DNA from: Cylicocyclus nassatus
Lineage: Eukaryota; Nematoda; Chromadorea; Rhabditida; Strongylidae
Length of the DNA stretch: 64,000 nucleotides
Assembly (NCBI GenBank): GCA_958299035.1
Contig: CATQJL010000001.1
Location: 17,157,433-17,221,432, forward strand
Direction: 5' to 3'
Shown: positions 11,396 to 22,073 of the stretch, one piece after another
Position numbering within the stretch: the first letter of the stretch is position 1
Layout: every line of letters starts with the position of its first letter
Notes under the pieces: model-generated
What the model saw: the letters and a program-made list of their open reading frames with translations, nothing else
What the model was told of the DNA's origin: nothing
The model's database searches: none
Translations under genes and position numbers: made by a program

Positions 11396-11899
11396 TGTCG
11401 GCAAGTTTAAGATATGGTTGCTCTAGTTATTCGATAAATCATTCGTATATTTATTCGAAATTCGACTTCCAATGTTCGAATATATTCGATATTCATTCAT
11501 TCGATATTTTTGATTTTCCGAATTTATTCGGAATTCATTCATTCGAGAATTTTTGAACCTCGAAATCATTCGGTAATCGTTTATTCGAAATTTTTTATTT
11601 TCGAATTTATTCGATATTCGTTTATTCGAAATTTTTCGTTTCCGAATTTATTCGATCTTCATTCATTCGATGAAAAATTTTCGAATTACCCAAGTATACT
11701 CAGCATTGTTAGAAAGACAGGAAAATCTTCGTCTTCTCAGTTTCTAGTTAAGGAAAAAATACAGCAACTGCACATATGAGTATCACATTTCGGAAGTACT
11801 GATGTGTGCGAGCGGGAGGTCCGTATAAATTATTTGGACAAAGATCTGATTTTTTTCGATTTTTTGGTCACTCGGAATTCTTCAAATTTTAAGTTCGAA

Positions 11900-12028
11900 C
11901 TTTCGTGGATCGAGCTTGGCGCAAAATCATGAAACCATCTTGTAGAGCTTGTTTTGCTCTATCGAATAGTACGTATTACTTTTTGTTAACGCAAGCAAAT
12001 AAAAAACGACATTATTTTCTTGACAACC
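11900..12028 (+). repeat. Mariner-type MITE end fragment
   Basis: CATCTTGTAGAGCTTG and CTCTATCGAATAG match the arms of the MITE at 34,059-34,998. The fragment ends TTGACAACC followed by TA. The other arm is not present nearby. Confidence 0.5.
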
Positions 12029-13655
12029 TAATACAATATGCTCGAATTTTTTAAGAAAAGGATGCACAGCCGCCCAGTTTATGTAAGATCACCGTAGCTC
12101 GGCCATATCTCGCTTCAGAGAGGATGAATTCGAAATCCAAGGGCACCGTTCCACTCAGCTCGGCGCAACGCATCTTCTAATATATAGAAGTGCCCGCTTG
12201 GACGCAGCAGTAGGTCAGATACAACAAATCGTTTCAAATTTTTGTTTGCAGTAGGTTTCTCATCGTGCTCATTCATTGCACTCAATTGGCAATCTACTGT
12301 AAGCAAAAATCTGAAACGATTCGTGGAATTTAACTTCCTAATGTATCCAAACAGGCACTCTATAAATAGGAAGATGCGTGTTTTCGACATTGTACTTGAA
12401 ATATATGAGTGCTTTGCTTGCTCATTCTGGTCAAATCTGACTGCGCATTATATTGCATATTTTCAAATATAGGGAATTGCCCTGTTCAAAACATTCTGCG
12501 GTCTATCAAAAAACGCCTCAATTGCGACGTTTCAGCGGTATTCTCCGCTCAAAAAAATAACACCTCACCTCTGTTGTGTTGCACCGGCGTGCTCAGTGTA
12601 AATGAACTCTGAGCTCCTTTCTTGCTACGTACGGCTTATAAATTTTTTTATTCCTCAGAAATAAAGAGGAGGGTAGAAAGGAAATCGTGGGAATCATCTT
12701 GGCGCCTTTTAGCATTGTCGAATAAAAATTATCAGAACTCAATGTGCTTGCTTACCAACTGTACTTGGCAGTAAAATTATGACGGCGGTTATTTGATTTT
12801 CATAGCCTACAGGTTAAGATGTAATTTAACAAACTATTCCCATCTCGCGATTTATCGTTTTTTCTCGCATTTTCTGCCCAAGAAACTTGGCAGGCTGGAG
12901 TAATGGCCTAAAGATTTCGACTGCACATTGTGATTTGAAGGTCTTCGGTTGCTGTTCCCAATTGAATTTTGACCGTTGGATTTTGTTAGTGTTGAGCATC
13001 TCAGAATGGGACTTGCAAATGCTGGATCAGAAATTAATTGCCCTACTACTTCTTTCTCGCACTTTGAGATAAAAAACGGACACGCGATTTTGGACAGAAT
13101 TCCAGGACCGTTTGCGACATGATTAGAGGGGGGGGGTGTTAAGACTGCGGTGTACATTCGATACGCAAATGGCACAATAATTACGATGATTAGATCTTGC
13201 CAATACGACTACGATTATCATTTTTCTATGGTTGATGATAAGCTTCATTTGTGTCTGAATTCCCAGTAGCTTCTGTCCCCTTTCCATCTGTTGCGTACCA
13301 GCTATTCTTCAAGATTTGAGTCTGATATAATTTTTAGTTAAGACCAAAAACTCTTTTGCCCATAAATTTTGCATGAACTACGTTTTGCAATACGCAATTG
13401 AGCTAACTAAACCTTCCATAAGTGCACAGAAAGCAATTGTACAAAAATGTAAAAAATAATTTTAAGCAAAAACTAGCTTACGTGAAAAAAAATGCAAAAT
13501 ATAATTTGTCTCAGCAACAAAATAGAGAATCAGTTAAAAATAGGTTAAGCCCAACTTGTAGAAAACTTTTAATCGAATAGAATTGCAGATGCTCCTTTGT
13601 TGATCGTCTCAAAAAATTTTCGTCCAGTTCCACGTTTCTATGCAGGAGAGTTTTA
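12029..13655. other. No convincing gene; small hairpin and short ORFs
   Basis: A hairpin around 12,227-12,325 pairs AAATCGTTTCAAATTTTTGT with the sequence ending at 12,325. A minus-strand reading frame at 12,115-12,390 ends in protein-like sequence (RPSGHFYILEDALRRAEWNG), but I could not identify splice partners or a family. A minus-strand frame at 12,852-13,175 crosses a G9 tract and is not supported. From 13,180 to 13,650 the DNA is AT-rich and featureless. Confidence 0.4.
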
Positions 13656-16600
13656 TTAGTTCCTTTCATATCTCCCTAATTCTATCCTTGAGTGCAAAAG
13701 ATTTATTACTGTCTTGGTAGTAAAAGCCGCACGATTCTTCAAAGCGATACGTAGCGCGGTCCTTAGGTCCTCTGGTCGCGAAGCTCTCTGGCCTGTTTGT
13801 GCTGGTCGATTCTAAAAGAAAAAACCCCCTGCGGCTTACACACCTGAAAATAGGGCAATGTTATGTTTATGACTTTGTTTTTGTAAGCACTTTAGGCGGC
13901 TCGCCAGAAGTCTTGCTACTTAGGTAGACGTAAATCACATCAACTGCTTCGGAATTTGTGGATCACTACAAATATTATTGTTTCTACTTAAACTTCCGTT
14001 CGCTAATGTTTGGCAAGCTCACGAGCGACTCATTATATCGAGCAGTAATGTGCTCTGGAGGTTATTTGCAAAGACCTTTGCCTTGTTGAAACTTGTGCCA
14101 TATTTCTATGCATCATCTCTAAGAGCGATCCGCAAGAGAGGTTATTATTTGATTCTACACTTGTTCTTCCATCTTCTCATGATTTTTTGGACAGATCTTT
14201 TTACGCTTTGTAAAAAAGCCTTTATTTCGCCAATAGATAAGCTCTACCGTTCAGACATAGAATAAAAAATAAAGTTTTGCATTGTATCTTCGGATTGAAT
14301 TCTCAAAACGGAAGGATACCACGACGACACAACCGTTTGTAACAAGACACTCATTGTTCATGTCGGAACATTAATTATAAGTATGAAGCATTCTTATCTC
14401 ATTTTTATTCTGAAGGAAAAGAAAAAGCGAGTGATAATCACATACGCACAAAATATAAATAGATGCAATTTTTATTACGCCAATCTTGCATTGGAAAATA
14501 AACAAATGACGACTTTAAATGGAAATGTGCGAACAAAAGCCACGCTAACATTATTAAACACCAGAACTAGTTGTCTAGAAGTTCATCTATTTCTAGATTC
14601 CTAAAAACGTTTTCGTTTCCTAACCTCTGCTTGTGTATCTCTCTAGCAATCCTTTGAAACTTGATTCTGAAATAATTTTTGTGTTAAGGTTGAAAAAAAT
14701 TTTTTTTTCATAATTCTCTTCTAGACTATGTTTGGGATACAGTGTTCGGGATACTTCCTTGTAATGACGGCAAATATAAAGGAGCAATGATTTAAGCACT
14801 AAATCATTGTTGACATTTGCGTTACTCAAAAAATTGAGGAAATATATTGATAAAGCTCTCAAAAGGCAGGCGAAGGGCGGAGAAAATTAAAGCAAGTAAG
14901 GGATATCATGCTTAATGGTCTACGTGGTCTCCCAAGTAACATTTGCAAGAATTTGAGAGACAATGGAACGACGTAATTGTTGCTGCACAAGACTTGCCCG
15001 ATTTTTGTTGTGTTTCATGTTGGAAGCCGCTGTTACGAGAGATTCTTATTCTTAATGCGATCGTGTTTGTGGAAAAAGCTTTTCATGCTTTTTCTGAGAC
15101 ATATTGAACTTCAATAAAATCCACAATCTAGCAATAGTGCTAGCTTAGGACCTTACGTAGCCGAGAATAAGGTCTCACTTAAGAAAAATGTGCTTGTAAA
15201 ATTTCATACCGCGTCTTCCAACTCAGCTCCCTTATTTGTTACGGATCAAAGGCATTGAACAAGCTAAAATATATTCAAAACCCATTTTTATGTAAGAATC
15301 GTCTTGCTTTTGAAATTTGTCGCTCAAGTGTAATCGTTCGTTTAATGTTCGATAAACAATAACTTTTTGTGAATAAACACAATCTATAAAAACTAAAATA
15401 GGTGCTACAGTAAAGCAAGAGCTAGCAGGGCCCATTCACCAATTACTTTCCACTGGTCGCGACTAGTGGGCATATATGCATATATTGAACTGAGTGTAAT
15501 AAACAGCCTCTTTTTTATTTAGTCAAAACTCTCGGCGTCAAGCTTATGTGCTTCTTTTGGATATAAAATGGTCATTAAAAATTAATCTTTCTACCAAGTT
15601 CTTGCAATGCAATGCCAAAAAACACGGGTTTGAACAAGTACGTTGTAAAATTTTGAGTTCCTGTTTTTTAATAAGGTTTTCTACAATACTTGGTACTTTC
15701 CTAATAGCTAAGAAATATCGTGAAAAGCTGAGTTTGAAAGATGCCATGAGTTTGAAAAATTCAAATTGAATAGAACTCATGCAGCAACCTGACACTTGAC
15801 GATGTGGGCGACGGTCAGGTTTAGTGAGGAAGTCTTGTTGTAAACAAGCAATTTTTAGTAAGTTAAGTCTTGCTTACAAAAAACTTTTGATTTCCTTTCG
15901 TTGGTGCTCTTCAAAATCTTCAAGCAGTTCTGCGTTGTTGTGCCTAACCATAAGAGTTGCTTCGATGAACTCTGTAATATGCATTCCGTTTGCAATGAAT
16001 TAACAAGACAAGCTCTTACCATAAATCTGCTCTTGATCAACGAAATGGAGCTCGCGAGGATTTTCCGCAGGCGATAAATCTTTCCAAGAATCCACAGCAA
16101 ATGCCGAAAACCATGGTGTTTATGGAAATCTAATACTAATTAAGGTCCCACCTGCACAAGAAGCATGGTCATAAAGTTTGCGAAAAATTCTTCTGGAGAC
16201 TGTGGTCCTGTTCGTTTCAAGCTATTGTGGATTTGCTCAAGGTCAACGGTCCTTTCACTTCCGCCGAATTGTGTCAAATTTTCATCTACTATCTTGCAAG
16301 TGTTACGGCCAAACCATCCTTTTACATGTCTGTTTCGCCTTGGTCGTTCTGGTTGATGTCTTATGTTAACCTGTATAGTATTTTAGAACACCGATGAAGA
16401 TTTTTGAAAGTCTTAAAAATTGTACACTACCGTATCTGCGTACCTGATATTTCATTATAATGGCAATGACGCGAATAAGGCGGACAACATCCTCTTGCCC
16501 CGGAAGTTCGCGATCCTCATGGTCTAATAAAGGATGTAGATTTGCCATTGCCTCCCTCATTCGAAAAAAGTCAAATCGTTGATTCTCTACTATTCCTAAG

Positions 16601-17133
16601 AATTCTTTGACTCTGTTCTGAGCATCACATCTGTAGTTGCTCTTGATGCACTGAAACGCAAAACATGACATGCCTGCAACCAACTTCTCATGTTATAGGT
16701 AGTCCCAAACTACATAGACATTATGTTTTTTAATCTCGTTTTTCTGCTCATATGAGTATTGCTTTGTTCAAGGCGGTTACGAAAAAAACCAGCATTCTCA
16801 TTTTCTCAAACTTCTCATGTTTCAAATTCCACCGAGTAAACATCAGGCGCTCTCCCCTTATAAAAGTTTAACGGTATAAAGTGTATGAAAGCCAATGCGC
16901 GTACTGTAACTTTACTGATATTCGATACAAGTTCTTTTCTATTCTAAAAGTAGTAGGTGAAGTACTGCTTCTAACCTTCTAACAAGGAGAGGACCTCTGG
17001 TCGAAGCAGGGTTCCCACACGTGATGCATATCATTGTGCTGTCTTGGGGCACTAATACCAAATCCGTGTCCCTTAGCTGCTCAATGAGCTTCTCAGAAAA
17101 AATACGAGTGATGGTTATCCCCAGGATAACCAC
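13656..17133 (-). CDS. Unrecognised multi-exon gene, partial
   Basis: Several coding-like blocks on the minus strand have usable splice sites. Exon candidates, in transcript order: about 17,133-16,966; 16,650-16,444 (69 codons, after TTGCGTTTCAG, donor CAG/GTACGC); 16,370-16,152 (73 codons, after TATACAG, donor CAG/GTGGGA); about 16,103-16,020; 15,971-15,878 (after ATTACAG); 15,700-15,595; and 13,811-13,656, a stop-containing exon after TTTTCTTTTAG. The first exon has a C-x2-C pair (ICITCGNP). Later exons are charged and helix-like (RHNNAELLEDFEEHQRKEIK). The 5' end is not found; a MITE abuts it. The reading frame of the 16,020-16,103 exon (DSWKDLSPAENPRELHF) does not join the preceding exon in phase, and its likely acceptor reads TTTTCGG instead of TTTTCAG, so the locus may be disabled or my boundary is wrong. 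Joining the last exon to the others is inference. I do not recognise the family. Confidence 0.55.
13900..14900 (+). repeat. Duplicated block, copy 2
   Basis: Counterpart of 8,720-9,940. It lies in the long 3' intron of the minus-strand gene. Its ORF at 13,978-14,265 is offset by indels that compensate to restore the same C-terminal frame as copy 1. No known domain is visible in the ORF. Confidence 0.6.
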
Positions 17134-17138
17134 GGGCC

Positions 17139-17458
17139 GTTTAAGTTAGGGGCGCCGACAAATGTCAGTTGTGAAGGGATGGCCGAGTGAATAGCTGCGG
17201 AGACTATAGAGCAAGTGGTAAAACGTTCGGGATACTTATGTTTCAATTGCATTTTTACAAATCATTCAACGAGTGTCGGGTGTTTCCCTGCTTTAGGGAC
17301 CCTCTAAGGATACATATCACACAATCCAACCTGCAAAATGGAAGAAAGTTTGGAACTTAAGTATTCCGAACGTTTTACCACTCCCACTATAGTCTTCCAC
17401 AGCTATCCACTCGGCCATCCCTTTACAACTGACATTTGTCGGCGCCCCTAACTTAAAC
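17139..17458. mobile_element. Palindromic MITE, GTTTAAGTTAGGGGCGCCGA termini
   Basis: The two arms of roughly 115 bp are inverted: GTTTAAGTTAGGGGCGCCGA / its complement, CAAATGTCAGTTGT, GGGATGGCCGAGTG and GTGGTAAAACGTTCGG. The arm contains a tRNA box-A-like string (TGGCCGAGTG), though no full tRNA. It sits exactly between an exon and an inverted copy of that exon. The target duplication is ambiguous because the flanks are AT-rich and partly palindromic. Confidence 0.7.
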
Positions 17459-17465
17459 GATCCTT

Positions 17466-17595
17466 GGTCATCCTGGGGAAACCATTGTTCGTAACTTTTC
17501 TCGGAAGATCATTGAGCAGATAAAGAATACAAATTTGGTATTAGTGCACCAAGACCAGCAAAATGATATGCATCACGTATGAGAAGCATAGGTGC
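17466..17595 (+). pseudogene. Inverted, broken copy of the 16,966-17,133 exon
   Basis: Reading on the plus strand gives TIVRNFSRKIIEQIKNTNLV and LVHQDQ, then a stop. This matches the minus-strand exon reading TITRIFSEKLIEQLRDTDLV and LVPQDS. At DNA level, ATCATTGAGCAG, TTTGGTATTAGTGC and AATGATATGCATCACGT are shared. A TGA ends the frame where the other copy reads TGTGGG. The copy is a duplicated exon in opposite orientation across the MITE. Confidence 0.75.
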
Positions 17596-17605
17596 GATAG
17601 GGGGA

Positions 17606-17930
17606 GCAGCTCAGACAATCGCTGGGGGCAGGCGGGCACCGGAAAAATAGATTGCTGATTTCTCGCACCCCGCTCGCGGATTTTTTGCAAAGCAATCAGG
17701 ACTTTCCGGAAGACCGCTTGCTGAGTCAGCGGATTTTTAAGAGACCGCCTGTTGAATTTTTTTCGCTCTTATCTTTTGCAGATATATTGCATCTCTGAGG
17801 AATCGAGAACTCAGCAAGCGGTCTTCTGAAAAGTCCTGATTGCTTTCCAAAAAATCAGCGAGCGGGGTGCGAGATATCAGCAATCTATTTTTCCGGTGCC
17901 CGCCTGCCCCCGGCGATTGTCTGAGAGGGT
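17606..17930. mobile_element. Foldback element, GC-rich arms about 120 bp
   Basis: CTCAGACAATCGC to AAGACCGCTTGCTGAG on the left is mirrored by CTCAGCAAGCGGTCTTC to GCGATTGTCTGAG on the right, with an 80-nt spacer. It follows directly after the exon duplicate. No transposase or clear target duplication was found. Confidence 0.7.
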
Positions 17931-18789
17931 CCCCTCCAGGTGAAGGGGGTTTTGCTATTTCTGACCTAGAAAAGTGAAGGGGTAAGTGGGCCTGAAATGA
18001 ATGCTGACGCAAGCTTTGTCTAACGGGAGTGGGAGTGAAAAGAAAGAAAATAAGTGGTGCAGAGGGTAATATAAGGATTTCCTCGATGCTTAGATTTTGG
18101 AAGGTCATCCAACAGACTTTTTTTGACTTAGGAAAGTTTTATTTTTCATCAGTCGACATACCATTCGAAAGCTTGGAACATACACATCCGACGTGGACTG
18201 TTTCTTTTTTCCAGCTCTCTTGTGAATTCAGATATAAAAAATCATATCCAATTCGAACATCAGCTGATTTTATGCAATCACTTTGAACTCCATTTCTGAA
18301 AGAAAAAAAAAGCTAGAAAAAAAAGACGATCTACGTTTACTGGCGAAGTCTTTAGGTTAATCCTTGTTATTCTCACTATTATGGAACAAAAGGGAACAAG
18401 TGGCAAAAGGGTTTTTGTGGCTAGTTCACGAAGATTATTTCTACTTTTCTTAGTGATAGCAAAGAAAAAAGTCGCGTCTTAAGTCCTCGTAGAAGAATAG
18501 AGCAGAAGGTGGGTCCGACGAAGTCTGACTGGAATGATGGAGGGCGGGCATAACATTAAAATTCTTTGAATAATGAAAAGAATGCGTGCTTTATTTGGTC
18601 AAAACAGAAGTTCTGAGTTTGTGATAGAAATCGTCAAGTTCCGAAAAGCACTCCAGCGCTCAGACAATAACAATTACTGTATCCGTAAGTTCAGATGCTT
18701 CGGAAGGGAAACAAAGCCAAGATTTACTTAGGGGATGAGCTCTTCATGGTAAGTTCTGGTAGTTTGAGTTGATCTCGAGGTTGAAAAGG
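17931..18789. other. No gene seen
   Basis: Upstream flank of the Gypsy element. The ORFs here are short, and the longest minus-strand frame (17,737-18,108) runs through the foldback arm. A 30-nt A-rich stretch near 18,300-18,330 is the only other feature. Confidence 0.5.
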
Positions 18790-18794
18790 GATAG

Positions 18795-19012
18795 TGTTGT
18801 AGAGCCGTCCCTTATATTGGAACTTGCTCACTCACTATAGGCTAGGTCGATATGGTCTCTGTGATTGCGGCGTACCCGCCGCACCTTGACGTATTTGTGT
18901 GTGTTGTTCTCTAGTTATTCCTAGTGAACCCTCGGCATGTACGCCGATAGGCAGAGGGGGAACTCTTGTGTTTTTCTAATAAATCGTCAACGACTCAACG
19001 CGTTCTACTACA
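18795..19012 (+). repeat. 5' LTR
   Basis: 218 bp, TG...CA. It carries a poly(A)-signal-like AATAAA at 18,978-18,983 and is followed after two bases by TGGCGATCAGGATC, a candidate primer-binding site that I do not assign to a tRNA. Confidence 0.95.
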
Positions 19013-19019
19013 ACTGGCG

Positions 19020-19165
19020 ATCAGGATCAAGGACAAGAAGCCTCCACCGATCAAGGACCAGAAGAAGCTCGACCGACAAGGACTAGAAGAAGCTCGACCG
19101 ACAAGGACCAGAAGAAGCTCGATCGACAAGGACCAGTAGAAGCTCGATCGACAAGGACCGGAAGC
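19020..19165 (+). repeat. About 30-bp tandem repeats in the Gypsy leader
   Basis: AGAAGAAGCTCGACCGACAA and close variants recur about four times upstream of the gag start, giving a purine-rich leader. The repeats leave the minus strand open (19,051-19,242), but that frame is not regarded as a gene. Confidence 0.85.
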
Positions 19166-19306
19166 CTCCATCGTCCAAGGAGAAGACGCGTTGCAGCTCG
19201 AATCGAGGAAGAAGCTGTCACTGGTCGAGGACAGCCAGACAAGTAAGCTTTGTTGAGAAGCTTACCGATTTAGCAGAAAACTTCGTCGACACCAGAGAAG
19301 TCTACC

Positions 19307-21847
19307 ATGCCGAAAGCCAGTGAAGAGCGGCATGGCGAATCTCTGGAGAAGGTCCTGTCGGTCATGGTCGATCAGATGCGGCTCCAGCAGGAGGAGATGA
19401 AGCTGCATATGCAGCTTCAACAGGAACAGATGCATGCCCGACTACAAGCTCAACAGGAGCACATGCAAGCACAATGGCAAGCTCAGCAGGAGCAGATGCA
19501 AATGCAATCGCAAGCTCTACGGGAGCAAATGCAGGTGCAATTACAAGCACAACAGGAGCAGATGAGGACGCTTATCACCACTCTGGTCAATAATCAGGGA
19601 GCCGTCCAAGACACCAGCAAGGATCAGTACGACCAGCTGAGTAAGGACGTGCAAAGGTTCGTCTCAGACGAAGAGACAGGTAACACCTTTGTGTATTGGT
19701 ATGGCAGGTATGGACCGGTCATTCGAGACTCCCAGCTTTCGGATCAGAAGAAGCGCGACTTGGTCCTGATGAAGCTGGATGAAGAAGCATACCGGAAGTA
19801 TGCAGCTGAGGTCCTGCCTGCGCAGCCAAATGACTTGGACTTCGATACCACCGTCGCGAATCTCCAGAAGCTGTTCGCCTCCAAGAAGACGCTCATCAGA
19901 AGACGTTATGAGTGCCTAAGGATAACGTGCCCTCCGCTTACGCCAGCGTACGTACCGTTCCGCGAGTACGCCAACACTATCAAGCGGATGGACGAGGACG
20001 CCCGGCTTAAGGAGGTCGACTACACGGCGATGAAGGCGCTGCAGTTCGTAGCAGGCCTTCAAGATCCCTCGCTTAGGGAAGTTCGCCTTCGGATGATTCG
20101 TCGACTGGACGCTAACAGGGACGAAGCACCATTAACAATCGAGGACCTAGTCGCGGAATGTGAGAATTTCACTGCTATGAAAATGGATAACACGGACATG
20201 GAAGGCACGCGCGACATCCATGCAGTGTGGAAGAAAAAGGAGGTAACTTGTTTCACGTGCGGAGGACCACATTTTAGGAGAGACTGTCCACAAGCCGACA
20301 ACACTGGTCGGAAGAAGCGGCGGAAGACAGGAGCGCAGTTTGGCCGCAGAAGACAGTGCAGACATGTGGTCGCTTTCGACACCGAGAGCGCGCGGACCTA
20401 CCTCGACGTCGTGGTTAGAGGATGTAATCTCAAACTTCAGCTGGACACAGGTGCAGATATAACGCTGATATCACGCAGAGCTTGGAAGAGGATGGGATCC
20501 CCGGCTCTGAAACCCTGTGTGATGCCTGTGGAAACTGCAAACGGGACGTCGATGAAGATATATGGTAAATTCTCAACCGATTTTTCCGTCAGAGATCGAG
20601 TTACAGGGAAGATGCTTCATGGAAATGGCACATGCTACGTAACTGAAGGCTCGAATCTACTAGGACTGGAATGGTGCATCCAGCTGCCGGCATACAAAAA
20701 GCTGAAGGGCAACTTCTATTGCAGAAAGGTGACTAGCGAAGAGAAAATCCGAGCCGAAGTGGTCGCCGACTTGAAGAAGAAGTATGGAGAAGTCTTCAAC
20801 AGTGACCTAGGAAAGTGCACGAAGAGTAAGGGCATCAACAGAGACATCAAGGACTCGGCGCGCCGCTGTAGGGCAGGTCAAGAAGCAGCCAAGATGCCAA
20901 CGAAGACTGTACGGCATTCATGGAAAATGGAACAGAAACCATGGAATAGACTTCATATTGACTATGCAGGGCCGCTGAATGGTAAGATGTATCTCGTCGT
21001 AGTTGACGCTTACTCGCAATGGCCAGAAGTATTTGAGATGCCTTCATCTTCAACTACAGCTATCCTGAGAGAACTAAAATCTCTATTCGCTCGATTTGGA
21101 GATCCACAAGTGATCGTGTCGGATAATGGGACGCAGTTTACAGCAAAGGAGTTCCAAAATTTCTGTGAAGAGCGAGGAATCAAGCACATGCGTTCTCCCC
21201 CATTCCATCCACAATCAAATGGACAAGCGGAGAGGTTTGTGGATATCTTCAAGAGAACCTTCCAGAAAATTAAGGAGGGAGGAACGGCAGAGAAGCTCGC
21301 GGAGTTTCTGCAGTCTTATCGACGGACGCCTTGTACAACTGCCCCAGAACAACGTTCGCCTGCTGAGCTGCTCCTGGGACGTCAGATCAGGACACCGCTG
21401 TCGCTGCTGAATGAAGACTCCAAAGAAGAAAGAATGGCCAATGAAAATATGGAGTTGCAGTTCAACCGCCACCATGGAGCTCGAAAGAGAGCGTACCAGC
21501 CACAAGAAGCCGTGTGGGTACGTGATTTTTGCTCTGGATGTGAAAAATGGATTCCAGCTCGAGTGAAGAAACGCTATGGAGAAGCCTTATATGGCGTGCT
21601 TACTGAAGACGGTCAGCTATGGAGACGTCATGCGAACCAGATGCGCCGAGCAGCAAGTATGGATCGACATTATGACTCGACACAGTCCACTTCCGATGAA
21701 GACCAACTTAACAATGGTATGGATGCTGCTAAACACCAAGCCACCTCGTCTACGCCACCGACATCAACCAGACCAAGTCGCCATCGTCGCCAACCAGAAC
21801 GTCTACAAGTAGATCCTTATTATAAGATGTACCGTTGTTCATCTTAG
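19307..21847 (+). CDS. Gypsy Gag-protease-integrase polyprotein lacking reverse transcriptase
   Basis: Single 846-codon ORF. Residues about 15-95 are a Q/E-rich coiled coil built on repeated QAQQEQMQ-like units. About 100-260 is a nematode Gypsy gag domain of DUF7083 type. A CCHC zinc knuckle CFTCGGPHFRRDC begins at residue 315, and an aspartic protease motif LDTGA lies at about 379. Near residues 505-510 the reading passes from the pre-RT linker (KKKYGEVFNSDLGKCTK) straight to the end of the integrase zinc domain (INRDIKDSARRC). Reverse transcriptase, RNase H and most of the integrase HHCC domain are absent, yet the frame stays open. Integrase core residues D552, D606 and E642 are present with the usual D,D-35-E spacing (HIDYAGP, VSDNGTQF, GQAER). 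The C-terminus ends at the polypurine tract. In an intact element this polyprotein would assemble particles, process itself and integrate cDNA. Confidence 0.93.
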   Translation: MPKASEERHGESLEKVLSVMVDQMRLQQEEMKLHMQLQQEQMHARLQAQQEHMQAQWQAQQEQMQMQSQALREQMQVQLQAQQEQMRTLITTLVNNQGAVQDTSKDQYDQLSKDVQRFVSDEETGNTFVYWYGRYGPVIRDSQLSDQKKRDLVLMKLDEEAYRKYAAEVLPAQPNDLDFDTTVANLQKLFASKKTLIRRRYECLRITCPPLTPAYVPFREYANTIKRMDEDARLKEVDYTAMKALQFVAGLQDPSLREVRLRMIRRLDANRDEAPLTIEDLVAECENFTAMKMDNTDMEGTRDIHAVWKKKEVTCFTCGGPHFRRDCPQADNTGRKKRRKTGAQFGRRRQCRHVVAFDTESARTYLDVVVRGCNLKLQLDTGADITLISRRAWKRMGSPALKPCVMPVETANGTSMKIYGKFSTDFSVRDRVTGKMLHGNGTCYVTEGSNLLGLEWCIQLPAYKKLKGNFYCRKVTSEEKIRAEVVADLKKKYGEVFNSDLGKCTKSKGINRDIKDSARRCRAGQEAAKMPTKTVRHSWKMEQKPWNRLHIDYAGPLNGKMYLVVVDAYSQWPEVFEMPSSSTTAILRELKSLFARFGDPQVIVSDNGTQFTAKEFQNFCEERGIKHMRSPPFHPQSNGQAERFVDIFKRTFQKIKEGGTAEKLAEFLQSYRRTPCTTAPEQRSPAELLLGRQIRTPLSLLNEDSKEERMANENMELQFNRHHGARKRAYQPQEAVWVRDFCSGCEKWIPARVKKRYGEALYGVLTEDGQLWRRHANQMRRAASMDRHYDSTQSTSDEDQLNNGMDAAKHQATSSTPPTSTRPSRHRRQPERLQVDPYYKMYRCSS

Positions 21848-21855
21848 GAGGGAGG

Positions 21856-22073
21856 TGTTGTAGAGCCGTCCCTTATATTGGAACTTGCTCACTCACTATA
21901 GGCTAGGTCGATATGGTCTCTGTGATTGCAGCGTACCCGCCGCACCTTGACGTATTTGTGTGTGTTGTTCTCTAGTTATTCCTAGTGAACCCTCGGCATG
22001 TACGCCGATAGGCAGAGGGGGAACTCTTGTGTTTTTCTAATAAATCGTCAACGACTCAACGCGTTCTACTACA
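21856..22073 (+). repeat. 3' LTR
   Basis: 218 bp and nearly identical to the 5' LTR. It is preceded by the polypurine tract at 21,846-21,855 and followed by GATAG. Confidence 0.95.

Larger units (their letters stand above)
9940..11885. mobile_element. Nested foldback element with TTCGAATA-rich internal blocks
   Basis: Outer arms at 9,945-10,128 and 11,697-11,880 are inverted copies, sharing TTTCCGAATGACCAAAAAAT / its complement, AAAGATCTGATT, CCTCCCGCTCGCACACATCAG-type sequence and GCAACTGCTGTATTTTT. Between them are a hairpin (10,130-10,345) and two blocks dominated by TTCGAATA-like words (10,371-10,560 and 11,430-11,695). Neither transposase nor a clear target duplication was found. The terminal class is unknown. 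Confidence 0.6.

Noticed and set aside
10371..11695. TTCGAATA blocks as interstitial telomere repeats
   Set aside because: The nematode telomere unit is TTAGGC; these words are unrelated and palindromic.
19051..21505. Minus-strand and alternate-frame ORFs within the Gypsy element
   Set aside because: They are shadows of the 846-codon plus-strand frame or of the leader tandem repeat, with no domain of their own.
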